NCBI RefSeq assembly: GCF_026339955.1
Contig: NZ_JAPEPW010000001.1
Location: 5,017,001-5,081,000 of the forward strand
Length of the DNA stretch: 64,000 nucleotides
From: Streptomyces sp. NBC_01549
GTDB taxonomy: Bacteria; Actinomycetota; Actinomycetes; Streptomycetales; Streptomycetaceae
Reading direction: 5' to 3'
Shown here piece after piece: positions 54,901-62,481 of this stretch. Numbering within the stretch: position 1 is the stretch's first letter; each line of letters begins with the position of its first letter. A program made the position numbers and the translations under genes. The notes below the pieces were generated by a model. It did no database searches and had not been told where the DNA came from. It was given only the letters and a program-made list of their open reading frames with translations.

Positions 54901-55672
54901 CGCGCTCTGCGACGGCGGCGGAGGCCGCAGAGCTGTCGGTGGCTTCGGCCCTGCGCTGCCGTGCGTAGTCGGCTTCCTGGGCCGCTTCGACCTGCTTCAG
55001 CTGCTCCTGGAGCGCAGCGATCGAACGGGCGAGATCCCCCTGCTCGGCGCGAGCCGCGGAGAGCTCACGTTCGGCGGCGGCCCGAGCCGCCTGCTCGGCC
55101 TCCGCCTTGGACGCCTGGCCCTGGTAAGTGAGGCGGGCTTCCTCGAGGGCCTTGCGGGCCTGGGCCACCTCGTCGCGCAGACGCTGGTTGTGTGCGGCCG
55201 GGGTACGGGCCGGGTCCGGGGGTACGAATGCGATCTGCTCGCGCGAGCTGGTCAGCAGGCGGTGGTACCAGACTCCGAGCCTGAAGCAGGATCGCAGGGC
55301 CCGGAAGGCATCGTCGGAGTTGTCGTGGTCACCGTGATTGGCGTCGTTGCCGAGGGTGCGGACCTCGTGGAAGGCGGCCCCAACATTTCCGTGCAGGTAC
55401 CCCTCCTTGTCGAGGGCCTTCAGCCGCTCGAACTGTGTGGTGCCCGCGTTTCTGATCCTGGCCCTGCGGACCAGGTCCGCGGCGAGCGTCTCAGCGAACT
55501 GCCGCGACTTGATCAAAGAAGTGTTGGGGTCGCTGAAGACGTAACTCTCGGCTGCTGCCCCGTAGGCCACGAGCAGGGGGGTGTGCGGCAGTAGAAAGCC
55601 GAAGTTCCTGGACTGCTGGGCCAGCCGGGCCAGCTTGGCGTTCCGGGTGCCGGGCGAGCCGACCGCACTCAT
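51989..55672 (-). CDS. hsdR: Type I restriction subunit HsdR (1227 aa)
   Basis: This is the motor and nuclease of the type I complex. Residues about 20-120 resemble a DUF4145-type helical domain (GNVGAAFHEVRTLGNDANHG). A coiled coil follows to about 250. The nuclease domain has RADYALYV ... GVIEAKREG (D...ExK, near residue 339). The SF2 helicase shows QMATGAGKTFTAV (near 477), VVDECHRS (near 607) and GLTATP. The C-terminal EcoEI-type region is present. ATG at 55672 begins the operon. A possible leftward -10 (TAGGCT at 55753-55748) precedes it. Confidence 0.94.
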   Translation of the reverse strand: MSAVGSPGTRNAKLARLAQQSRNFGFLLPHTPLLVAYGAAAESYVFSDPNTSLIKSRQFAETLAADLVRRARIRNAGTTQFERLKALDKEGYLHGNVGAAFHEVRTLGNDANHGDHDNSDDAFRALRSCFRLGVWYHRLLTSSREQIAFVPPDPARTPAAHNQRLRDEVAQARKALEEARLTYQGQASKAEAEQAARAAAERELSAARAEQGDLARSIAALQEQLKQVEAAQEADYARQRRAEATDSSAASAAVAERARLLDNAEAAAREPLTEVQVRARLDQMLTEAGWQVQDVAEQNLWHQGDHRGNGVAVRETTTARGRADYALYVDRKLVGVIEAKREGADLSAAEAQADRYADHLTDAQQRMRAWRREEPLPFRYVSDGGETRFRSTLDPDSRTRRIFSFHQPRTLARWIRQADEDPQAPSYRARLRWRMPELDERPLRPAQISAVHGVEDSVALGRGQQGMGQSRSLVQMATGAGKTFTAVTFSYRMLKHARAERVLFLVDRNNLGDQAVAEFENFITPDGARKFADLYHVQRLGAEGMKPSSKVVVSTIQRLYMELTGERPPGAPTEDAEGEQPYDIPGPVEVGYNPDIPPESFDLIVVDECHRSIYGKWRSVLEYFDAPIVGLTATPVAQTFGYFNGNLVSEYTYQEAVADSVNVDFSVYEIGTRITAEGGVIAQGTIPVRDRRTRRQRYEDLDEDLEYGANQVGVGVISKDQLRTVIHTFRERLFTEIFPERGKRDGSTGELLWDEMYVPKTLVFAKNDNHAEEIVEVVRDVFGKGNDFCTKITHAAKKADERLADFRNLPQLRIAVTVDMIATGTDVKPLECLLFLRDVKSWAYFEQMKGRGARTLSLTEFEKVTPGVGPKTRFVIVDAVGVTRKKKVDAAPLERHTEKQVSLEKLLRKTGAGTIEEEEVSTLAARLAKLDIQMTPEERGEIEQLTGGRPLKEIIHGMVRAVSADDQQKVRDAAHLTGRDPEREVRALIDHAVQPLAAAPKLRARLLEMRRAKDILYDETSRDELVTAGAVLEDKAASRDVVTSWRQYINDNRDEIAALAIAFNADSDTPPADALRHLQNVARAIARPPRAWTPDRLWTAYEQVGEAALRGAHARRTAADLLALLRYELAGGAEHCAPQPIPHEERVRERYAAWLTRQQQVGVYFSDRQRWWLDHIAAATIERVRFDTADLDYAPFAARNGTDGFLAEFGERQAEHIIDELDRELSA

Positions 55673-55887
55673 GCTGTGTCACCACTTTCCGGGGCGGTGT
55701 GATCCGCATCGTTGGCACGGTGATGCCTGCGCCTTGATCGATGTACGAGCCTACTGGGGGAGTGCGGGTGGGCGACCCTGTTTTGCTTCCGAGGCTGACC
55801 GAGCGCATGTCACGCCTTGATTCCCTCGCCGCAGGGCCTATATGTCACAGCCCCACGCTCTGGGCGGCAAGGCCGAGCCGGACATGA

Positions 55888-55921
55888 GAGCCCTGCCGTC
55901 AGGCTGGAACCGGCAGGGCTC
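55888..55921. terminator. Hairpin between DUF397 and hsdR genes
   Basis: GAGCCCTGCCG (55888-55898) and CGGCAGGGCTC (55911-55921) form a perfect 11-bp stem. It lies 17 bp past the DUF397 gene and upstream of hsdR, so it insulates the two leftward units. The rest of the gap 55673-55938 has no gene. Confidence 0.8.
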
Positions 55922-55938
55922 GCGCGACCGTACGAACG

Positions 55939-56151
55939 TCAGGAAAGCCGCTCCGAGGAGGCGAGCTCGACGAACCCCGCCCAAGCCGCGCGCGACACCG
56001 TGAGTACGGGGCCGGTGACGTCCTTGGAGTCCCGGACGTGTACGGCGGTCGTAGCGGCGACCTCCACGCAGTCGCCGCCCTCGGCTCCGCTGTAGCTGCT
56101 CTTGAACCAGGCGAGGCCAGAGGTGACGGTCGAGGACTCGGCGTTGTTCAT
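55939..56151 (-). CDS. DUF397 small protein (70 aa)
   Basis: The sequence contains the DUF397 hallmark WFKSSYSGAEGGDCVEVA, then VHVRDSKDVTGPVLTVSRAAWAGFV. These proteins are partners of Scr1-type HTH regulators in Streptomyces (BldB/WhiJ-like systems) and act in developmental control or as toxin-like modules. ATG at 56151 overlaps the regulator stop (ATGA). Confidence 0.92.
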   Translation of the reverse strand: MNNAESSTVTSGLAWFKSSYSGAEGGDCVEVAATTAVHVRDSKDVTGPVLTVSRAAWAGFVELASSERLS

Positions 56152-57065
56152 AGCGATCCCAGCAACCTTTCGATGAACTCCAGTGACTCCCGCGGGGTGA
56201 GAGCCTGTGATCGGATGATCCCATAGCGTGCTGCAGCGAGAGCCGCCTGCTTCGGGTCGGTCTCAAGGGCGCTGGTTCCCTGTGCTTCGGCGTACACGAA
56301 CTTCTTGCCGTCATCGCGCGTGACAACCGTGAAGGGACCGTCCACCCCTGCGCTTTCCTCGCGGTCGAGCGGCATGACCTGGATCTCGACGTTCCGTTTC
56401 TGGCCGATCAGGAGGATCTGCTCCAACTGCGCCCGCAGAACGCTCTTTCCGCCGTACGGGCGCCGCAGCACAGACTCCTCCATCACGAAGCTCAGCAGCG
56501 GTGCGGGACGCCGGTCGAAGATGTCCTGGCGGGCCAGTCGCGCCGCTACACGCTGCTCGATGGTCTCCGAGTCCAATGGCGGACGCCGCATTCCCAGCAA
56601 CGCCCTCATGTACTCCTCGGTCTGAAGCAGCCCCTTGACCACGAGCGTGTCGTACGCCAGCAGCTCAATGGCCTCCTTCTCCAACTTCGCCATTCCCTGA
56701 AAGAACCCCGGATACTGAGCCCGCTCCACCTCGTCCTTCCATACGCTCAACAACCCCTCCGCGCCCAGCACTTCATCCGCCTGGTCGATCGTCCGGGCCG
56801 ACGGGATCCGCCGTCCCTGCTCGTACGACGCGACCGTCGAGGCTGAGTACCCGAGCCGCCTGCCGAACTCCTCACGGTCCAGCCCCTCCCGCAGCCGCAG
56901 GGTCTTCATGTTCTTGCCGAACGCGCAGACCACGCCCTTCCCGGCCTCGTCCTCCGGCCGCCGTACCGCCCCGTCGTCGCTCTCCCACACGCCCCCTAGG
57001 CTCAGGACCGCTCCGCCGTCCTCACCTGGCAGGCCACCCGCATCCGCATCCCTGCGCTCCGCCAT
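56148..57065 (-). CDS. Scr1/WhiJ-like HTH regulator with DUF5753 (305 aa)
   Basis: An acidic N-terminus is followed by an XRE helix-turn-helix (LRLREGLDREEFGRRLGYSA ... YEQGRRIPS, about residues 55-110). A DUF5753 domain (YDTLVVKGLLQTEEYMRALL, FVMEESVLRRPYGG, IQVMPLD) occupies the remainder. ATG at 57065 is a compromise; the start is uncertain because longer GTG/ATG starts exist to 57113. It forms a module with DUF397 and the divergent HATPase gene. Confidence 0.88.
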   Translation of the reverse strand: MAERRDADAGGLPGEDGGAVLSLGGVWESDDGAVRRPEDEAGKGVVCAFGKNMKTLRLREGLDREEFGRRLGYSASTVASYEQGRRIPSARTIDQADEVLGAEGLLSVWKDEVERAQYPGFFQGMAKLEKEAIELLAYDTLVVKGLLQTEEYMRALLGMRRPPLDSETIEQRVAARLARQDIFDRRPAPLLSFVMEESVLRRPYGGKSVLRAQLEQILLIGQKRNVEIQVMPLDREESAGVDGPFTVVTRDDGKKFVYAEAQGTSALETDPKQAALAAARYGIIRSQALTPRESLEFIERLLGSL

Positions 57066-57185
57066 CCCGCCCACCGCCTCGTTACGCAGCCCACCTCGTA
57101 CTGGCACGTACACCGCGCGTACAGCCAGTCCGCGTCAGTGCGTCACCACTGGTAACGCTACGCCACCGGCGGGACCGTAATCGGC

Positions 57186-57695
57186 ATGACGACCAAGCCT
57201 GACAGCCTCACCGGCACCACTGAACTCGCCACTCCCGCCCCGCACTTGATCACCGCCCCCGCCGAGCAGGGCCGCACCTTCGAGATGCGCTTCACCTCCA
57301 CGCCACGTGGAGCCCGCCTGGCCCGGCGACTGACAGCCCTCCGACTGGCGGAATGGGGAATCCCGTACGACACCGACCCGCACGACGACCTCCTCCTGAT
57401 CGTCGCCGAGCTGACCGCCAACGCCGTCCGGCACGGCCACGTCCTCGGCCGGGACTTCCGCCTCCGCGTCCACGCGACCGGCGACGGCCGCACGGTACGC
57501 ATCGAGGTTACCGACACCCGCGCCGAACGCCTCCCTCGTCCCCCCGGAACTCAGGATGCCCAGGACGGCCCGGGCGTCGAGGAAACCGGCCGCGGGCTGC
57601 TCCTCGTATCGCGCCTGGCCGCGCGCTGGGGCTGGCATCCGCGTGCGGACGGGCCGGGCAAGACCGTCTGGGCTGAGTGCGCGCTCGTATGGTAG
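57186..57695 (+). CDS. RsbW-like ATP-binding regulatory kinase (169 aa)
   Basis: This is an HATPase_c protein of the anti-sigma-factor type. The N-box DDLLLIVAELTANAVRHGH and the glycine motif GRGLLLVSRLAARWGW are clear, and no histidine-kinase dimerisation domain is present. It is divergent from the Scr1-like regulator, the frequent three-gene arrangement in Streptomyces. ATG at 57186 has no evident ribosome site, so a leaderless or weakly translated transcript is possible. Confidence 0.9.
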   Translation: MTTKPDSLTGTTELATPAPHLITAPAEQGRTFEMRFTSTPRGARLARRLTALRLAEWGIPYDTDPHDDLLLIVAELTANAVRHGHVLGRDFRLRVHATGDGRTVRIEVTDTRAERLPRPPGTQDAQDGPGVEETGRGLLLVSRLAARWGWHPRADGPGKTVWAECALVW

Positions 57696-57708
57696 TACCG
57701 TGTAGTAC
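57692..57708. promoter_or_regulatory. GTAGTAC direct repeats at the antitoxin start
   Basis: GTAGTAC occurs at 57692-57698 and 57702-57708, one helical turn apart, directly before the antitoxin ATG and over the stop of the upstream gene. This is a likely autoregulatory operator for the Phd-type antitoxin. Confidence 0.5.
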
Positions 57709-58017
57709 ATGGAGACGACCGCTCGCGAGTTCAACCAGAACGCCTCGAAGATCCTCGCCGCCGCCGAGCGTGGCGAGCGGATCACGGTGACCAAGAACGG
57801 GCGGCCGGTCGCCATACTGTCGCCGGTGACGGAGGGGGACTCGCCCGACTCCGGCGGTGGCGCCCGGCCATCGAGCCCCGCCTATCCCTTCCGCACGGAT
57901 CCGATGGGTGATCTGGACTTCCCGGACCTCGGCGGCCCGGCCCTCGATGACGACGAGATCGAGGCGACGCTGCGGGGCATGGGGAGCGCGGGGATCTCGG
58001 ACGGCGACGATGAGTGA
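57709..58017 (+). CDS. Phd/YefM-type antitoxin (102 aa)
   Basis: METTAREFNQNASKILAAAE and GERITVTKNGRPVAILSPV are the Phd DNA-binding fold. The C-terminal 55 residues are acidic and disordered, the part that folds on the toxin. ATG at 57709 lies directly after the second GTAGTAC box, leaving no room for a ribosome site. The stop overlaps the toxin start by 8 bp, so the two are translationally coupled. Confidence 0.9.
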   Translation: METTAREFNQNASKILAAAERGERITVTKNGRPVAILSPVTEGDSPDSGGGARPSSPAYPFRTDPMGDLDFPDLGGPALDDDEIEATLRGMGSAGISDGDDE

Positions 58018-58462
58018 CGTTCCGGTCGCGATCGCCGACACCAACGCGCTGTACCGGATGTTCGTAGCGAAGGATCCCCGTCACGCGGCCCACCGGGAAG
58101 CGCTCGCCCGTGTGGGGCACCTCGTGGTCTCCCCGCTGGTCCTTGCCGAGCTCGACTACCTCCTGACGCAGAGAATCGGTCTCGCCGCCTCTCTGAACGC
58201 TCTGGACTTCATCGCGCGTCAGACGGAGGCCCGCCGCTTCACGGTTCCCGACAGCGCCCCGCACCTACGGGGCGCCCTCGCGGTCATGCGTGGATATGCG
58301 GACGCGGACTCCGGTGCGGGGGTGGGGCTCGCGGACGCGATGAGCGTGGCTCTGGCGGCCGCTTACGAGACGGCGGACATGTTCACGACGGATCGGCACT
58401 TCCGCATGATGCGACCGCTGACCGGCCACCCCGCGTTCCGGCTGCTCCCGGACGATCTCTGA
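58010..58462 (+). CDS. VapC-type PIN-domain toxin (150 aa)
   Basis: This is a PIN-domain ribonuclease. The metal-binding acidic residues are in VAIADTNALYRMF, LVLAELDYLL, GLADAMSVALAA and MFTTDRHFR. Inhibited by the Phd-type antitoxin encoded just upstream, it likely cleaves tRNA or rRNA when free, as known for the family. ATG at 58010 lies inside the antitoxin gene. Confidence 0.92.
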   Translation: MSDVPVAIADTNALYRMFVAKDPRHAAHREALARVGHLVVSPLVLAELDYLLTQRIGLAASLNALDFIARQTEARRFTVPDSAPHLRGALAVMRGYADADSGAGVGLADAMSVALAAAYETADMFTTDRHFRMMRPLTGHPAFRLLPDDL

Positions 58463-58499
58463 CCCGCTCCAGCCGGGGTGCAGGCTGTTGCCGGTCCCC

Positions 58500-61073
58500 T
58501 CAGGCCGCGCCCCGCTTCTCCCAGCAGTCCCTGAACCATGCCAGGGTCTCGGCGAGCAGCTCTCGATCGCGGTCCTTCTCCAGCAGTGACAGACGGAAGC
58601 CGGGGCGCAGCTCCAGCTTGCCCTCCGGGATGTCGACGCCCTCCAGTTCGTTCAGCCGTTTGAGGAGTTCGGCGCGTAGGGCCCGGTCGGTGAACGGTTC
58701 TCGTGCGGCGAGGTGCTGGAACACCACCTCCGCCGTGCCGCCCCGCCCACCGCCCGGATAGAGCGTCAGCGGCCAGATGCCACGGCCCGGCGCGCCCGCT
58801 TCCCCGAGCATGAGGAACGCGCTGGTCGTGACCTGACCCGCCCCATGTCCGATCCAGCCGCCGAGTTCCTCCCAGCGGGAGAGGAGTTCGCGGACCGCCG
58901 CCACCGTCTCGGGGGAGTCGTCCGCCGCGAGCTGGCGGAAGAACCGGTCGGCGCGTGTCTCCTCCCCCTGGCCGCCGCCCGTCGTGCGCTGTGCTGTGCC
59001 CTCGCCCTCGGCCTGGGCGTCGTCCTCGGCGACCAGCAGGGCGAGGTCGTCGGAGGAGAGGCGTTGCGCCGGATCGGCGGCTCCGGTCACCGTGAATCTG
59101 ACACCGTCGGCGCTCAGTCGGGAACGGACGTCGCCTTCCTCGTCCTCGGATGTCCAGCGGAAGCCCTCGGAGACCTTTCCCTCGGAGGTGAGCACCCGGT
59201 ACGCGTTGACCACTCCTGGTGTGCCCGCCATGTGGTTGCCCACGGCCTGGGCGCCGGAGCCGAGGAACGCGGCGAGGTCGCCGTAGGACGTCCAGGTGCC
59301 GTGGGGGAGGGCCGCGAGGACCTGGTGCGCCAGGTGCCAGTCCCGGCTGCGCTCCGCACGGCCGACTCCGCTCAGCGGGGCCGGCCACAACGCGACCGCC
59401 CGGTCGGCGAGTTCGTCGGCGCGGGCGAGGATCTCCTGCGCGCCCCAGCGTTCGGTCGCGGCGATGCGGCGGTTCATCTCCAGGTGACTGCCCTGCAGCA
59501 GGCCCTGCTTGCGCTCGAAGGGGTGGTTCGACAGCTCCGAGTTGACCGCAGTGAGCGTCAGATTCCCGAGGGTGTGCTGCAACCGGGAGTGCAGGTCCTG
59601 CGCGCTCTCTCCGTCGGCCACGTCCTCGCCCAGCATGCGCAGCCACTCGTCGCCGGGGGACTGCGGCATGACGTGCTCGACGGTGAGCTGCGCGGCGGCG
59701 AAGTCCACCGGCTCGGGATGCTCGTAGCTCTCCTCCAGCCGCTGCAACACCATCTTCCGCTGCGGTGGGCGTCCGAACTGGTAGAAGGGCGCTTTGCGGA
59801 TCTTCTCGCGCAGGTTCTCGTCGTCGGGCCAGAACCGGTTGTCGGCGGAGAGCACTTGGCGCAGCCCGTCGGCCACGGGCACGTCGAGCGGTAGCTGCCC
59901 GGGGACGGCCTGGAAGATCCTGTTGAGGCTGTTCGGTGGCTCCCTGCAGATCATCCGGCGTACCAGGAAGCTCTCTACGTACGACATCGCACGCGCGGTG
60001 TCCGCGGAGTCGAGTTCCCCGCGCTCGCGCCGGTCGAGCAGCAGCATCAGCGCGGGGTAGGTGGCCGTGGCCTGCCAGGTGTCCAGGCGGCGTAGATGGG
60101 CGCGGACGGTCGCGTCCGACTCTTCCTCAGGGTGGAGCAGCCGACGGAAGAGAGCGGCACGACGGTGCAACTCCCTGATGTACGCCTCGATCTGCTCCTC
60201 GCTTGCCTCACCGCGCTCGAAGCGCTGCTGCTGGGCCGCATACAGGTCCTGGCGGCGCACCCGGTCATCGCCGTCGAGGACCAGTTGCAGCCACATGAGC
60301 TGTTCCAGCTCTTCGTTGCTCAGACTGACCTGCAGGGGCAGCCAGTAGGTCTCGTAGACGTGTTCACCGTGGGTGTGCAGCTTCATGAACAGGTAGTTGC
60401 GCAGCAGGTCCGCCTGACTGAGCTTGAGCCCCGTGTTGTTGAGGGACTCGAAAATGCGGTGCACGTTGTCGCCGCGCTCGGCGGTCACCGCGACCAGCGT
60501 CAGCCGGGAGGTGATCGCCTGCTCGATGCGGAACACGTCCTGCGGGGCGGCGGGATCGGCGGCCTCGACCAGCTTGCGGCGGAAGAAGGTGTAGGCCGCG
60601 GCGACACCGCCGCCAGCGGCCTGTCCCGTGAGTGGGCCGCGGACATGCGCGGCGAACTGCGACCGGTCCGCCTGGGTCGGCAGCAGCCGGAAGTGGTCGC
60701 TGCCGCTCTTCCGCTTGTTGATCAGGTATTCCTCGTCGATGCGCTCGGCCTCGTCGGGCTCGGCTTCCCTGATGTGATCGCGGATCGCGGCCAGGGCGAG
60801 GGAGAGCGTGGTCAGCCTCTGCTGGCCGTCGACGACGAGCCAGCGGGGGAACGTCGCCTCGTTCTGCGGAGACGGCGCGAGGACGACGGACCCCAGGAAG
60901 TGCGTGTTCACCTTCTCCCCGCGCTCGATCAGCTCGGCCTGCTCCAGGATGTCGCTCCACAACTGTTTGAGCTGCTTCTCCGTCCAGGAGTACGTCCGCT
61001 GGTAGAGCGGCACCTGGAACTGCTGGGCCCTCCCCTGAACGAGATCGGCGAACAACGTCTCCTTCGCCTGCAT
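58500..61073 (-). CDS. GmrSD-like DUF262-DUF1524 protein fused to an alkyltransferase-like domain (857 aa)
   Basis: GmrSD-type proteins are modification-dependent restriction factors. The DUF262 domain (about 5-200) has VPLYQRTYSW and WLVVDGQQRLTTLSLAL, a ParB-like nucleotide site. A helical middle follows. DUF1524 shows the HNH-type nuclease motif LTVEHVMPQSPGDEW ... LGNLTLTAVNSELSN (about 462-530). Residues about 580-645 are an alkyltransferase-like domain (LPHGTWTSYGDLAAFLG, VGNHMAGTPG, AYRVLTSEGKV) without the PCHR catalytic Cys. A further C-terminal domain (about 715-857) is unassigned. ATG at 61073 follows GGGGGG. Confidence 0.88.
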   Translation of the reverse strand: MQAKETLFADLVQGRAQQFQVPLYQRTYSWTEKQLKQLWSDILEQAELIERGEKVNTHFLGSVVLAPSPQNEATFPRWLVVDGQQRLTTLSLALAAIRDHIREAEPDEAERIDEEYLINKRKSGSDHFRLLPTQADRSQFAAHVRGPLTGQAAGGGVAAAYTFFRRKLVEAADPAAPQDVFRIEQAITSRLTLVAVTAERGDNVHRIFESLNNTGLKLSQADLLRNYLFMKLHTHGEHVYETYWLPLQVSLSNEELEQLMWLQLVLDGDDRVRRQDLYAAQQQRFERGEASEEQIEAYIRELHRRAALFRRLLHPEEESDATVRAHLRRLDTWQATATYPALMLLLDRRERGELDSADTARAMSYVESFLVRRMICREPPNSLNRIFQAVPGQLPLDVPVADGLRQVLSADNRFWPDDENLREKIRKAPFYQFGRPPQRKMVLQRLEESYEHPEPVDFAAAQLTVEHVMPQSPGDEWLRMLGEDVADGESAQDLHSRLQHTLGNLTLTAVNSELSNHPFERKQGLLQGSHLEMNRRIAATERWGAQEILARADELADRAVALWPAPLSGVGRAERSRDWHLAHQVLAALPHGTWTSYGDLAAFLGSGAQAVGNHMAGTPGVVNAYRVLTSEGKVSEGFRWTSEDEEGDVRSRLSADGVRFTVTGAADPAQRLSSDDLALLVAEDDAQAEGEGTAQRTTGGGQGEETRADRFFRQLAADDSPETVAAVRELLSRWEELGGWIGHGAGQVTTSAFLMLGEAGAPGRGIWPLTLYPGGGRGGTAEVVFQHLAAREPFTDRALRAELLKRLNELEGVDIPEGKLELRPGFRLSLLEKDRDRELLAETLAWFRDCWEKRGAA

Positions 61074-61339
61074 CGTGGCCCCCCTTGGCGATTGATGCGG
61101 TCGTGGCACGTGGGAACGACCATAGGGCCTCCCACTGACAGCGGCGGAAATGCCTCAGCAGTCGTTCAGGTAATCGGTACAACAACGGCCACTTGGTCCC
61201 GCTATGGCGCAGTTGCCGCAAGGCTCGCAGGAACTGTCCCTGACCGTCGCCGGCGCTGCGAACTGCTCCGGCACGGGATCGGCCACCAGCGTGTTCCTCG
61301 ACATGGTGCGGACAACGGCCGCCATGGAGCCTGCCTGGC

Positions 61340-61530
61340 GGCCCGCGCAGCCCGGTGAGCGACCTCCGCGATCAGCTGATGCAGGTTGCAGGTGACGGGC
61401 AGGGGCTTCGCCGGCGTGCCTTCCAGGCGGTGGAGCACCGCGTGGCGACCCTGGCCGGTGTCAATGAGGTCGGTGAGAAGCTGACGGGTATCGCCTTCGG
61501 CTTCGAGCCAGACCCCCGAAGATCACGGTG
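61340..61530 (-). pseudogene. Start-less coding remnant
   Basis: In the 565-bp gap between the GmrSD-like gene and TetR, one leftward frame reads like real protein (LEAEGDTRQLLTDLIDTGQG, then RHAVLHRLEGTPAKPLPVTC and NLHQLIAEV) but follows a stop codon without a start and then degrades. I cannot name the parent family. No other gene is visible in the gap. Confidence 0.3.
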
Positions 61531-61638
61531 CCCTGGCCCTCGGGCTGGCTGGGTTGACCGCATAGCGAGGGGCTGACCACATAGGAAGACTTCCGCTTTC
61601 CGATGGCTGACCCGCGGTCCAACGCGACCCTGCGCGCG

Positions 61639-62208
61639 TCAGTCGCCCGCGTCGACCGCGCCCTCGATGAGTAGGCGGGCGGCCGCGTCCGTGCGGGCGA
61701 TGTCGTGGGTGACCAGGCGGTCCTGGCACAACCCGCGCAGGCCGGAGACGAGGAGCGTGGCCCGTGCGCGCGCCCGCTGCGGCGGGTGGCCCAGCCGGAC
61801 GTAGGCGGCGGCTATCGGGGCGACCATGACCTCCACCGTCTCGGCGGCGATGTTGCCGTACTGCTCCGGATCGGTGGTGGCCAGGCTGAGCAGCTGCAGC
61901 AGCATGCGGATCGCCACGGACTGCTCCCCGACGGTCATCGCTTCCCACAGGGTGTGGGCGGCCCTGCGCAGGCCGGCGGTGTCGTGGACGTCGTCGAACA
62001 TCGCGTGGGCGTCGGGACGGTTGGCGGCCAGCGCCTGGGTCAGCAGATTCTCGCGGCTGCCGAAATAGTACAAAAGCATGCGCTTGGTGGTGCCGATCGA
62101 CTCGGCGAGCGGGCTCAGCGACATCTGGGCGAGGCCGTGCTGCTGGAGGGAGTGCACAACCTGCTGCAGCAGCTCGGCACGCTTTTCGGCATTGATGGGG
62201 CGAGGCAC
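61639..62208 (-). CDS. TetR-family repressor (189 aa)
   Basis: The N-terminal helix-turn-helix (LLQQVVHSLQQHGLAQMSLS, PLAESIGTTKRMLLYYFGSR) is typical. The C-terminal two thirds are the ligand and dimer domain. GTG at 62208. Two near-palindromic operators lie in the divergent region (62219-62232 and 62257-62270), so it probably represses itself and the membrane-protein gene to the right. Confidence 0.9.
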   Translation of the reverse strand: MPRPINAEKRAELLQQVVHSLQQHGLAQMSLSPLAESIGTTKRMLLYYFGSRENLLTQALAANRPDAHAMFDDVHDTAGLRRAAHTLWEAMTVGEQSVAIRMLLQLLSLATTDPEQYGNIAAETVEVMVAPIAAAYVRLGHPPQRARARATLLVSGLRGLCQDRLVTHDIARTDAAARLLIEGAVDAGD

Positions 62209-62218
62209 GGTTTTGACT

Positions 62219-62270
62219 GTACCGGTCGGTACGAATAGGGTCCATGAGGCGTAGTTGTGCCGATCGGTAC
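62219..62270. promoter_or_regulatory. Duplicated TetR operator
   Basis: GTACCGGTCGGTAC (62219-62232) and GTGCCGATCGGTAC (62257-62270) share arms (A/G)CCG and CGGTAC around a 2-bp centre, 38 bp apart. They lie between the TetR gene and the rightward genes. Confidence 0.7.
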
Positions 62271-62331
62271 GTTAACGAATTCGCGCCGACGTCATGGGGA
62301 TGGCCGGGTGCGAGCAATGGGGAGGGGCGCC

Positions 62332-62481
62332 ATGGAGCTGGTTGCATCGCGAGTGACGGTTGCGGGAGGTGGGGTCGGAGGGCTCGATCCCGCGGTCTCC
62401 CCGCAAAGGCCCGGGATCCGCGGCGTGTCCCGTGAGCAGTACGGTGCGGGTCACCGTGGCGGCCGAGGGGTGGGTCTGTGA
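62332..62481 (+). CDS. Short ORF coupled to the membrane-protein gene (49 aa)
   Basis: ATG at 62332 follows GGAGGGG, and the stop overlaps the next start (GTGA at 62478-62481). The peptide reads MELVASRVTVAGGGVGGLDP, then an Arg/Gly-rich tail. VTVAGGGVGGL resembles the start of an FAD-binding Rossmann fold, so it may be a truncated monooxygenase start or simply a leader peptide that couples translation. Confidence 0.4.
   Translation: MELVASRVTVAGGGVGGLDPAVSPQRPGIRGVSREQYGAGHRGGRGVGL

Noticed and set aside
52700..55594. 964-codon rightward frame opposite hsdR
   Set aside because: High-GC third positions keep antisense frames open. The opposite strand has complete HsdR nuclease and helicase motifs and none are seen here.
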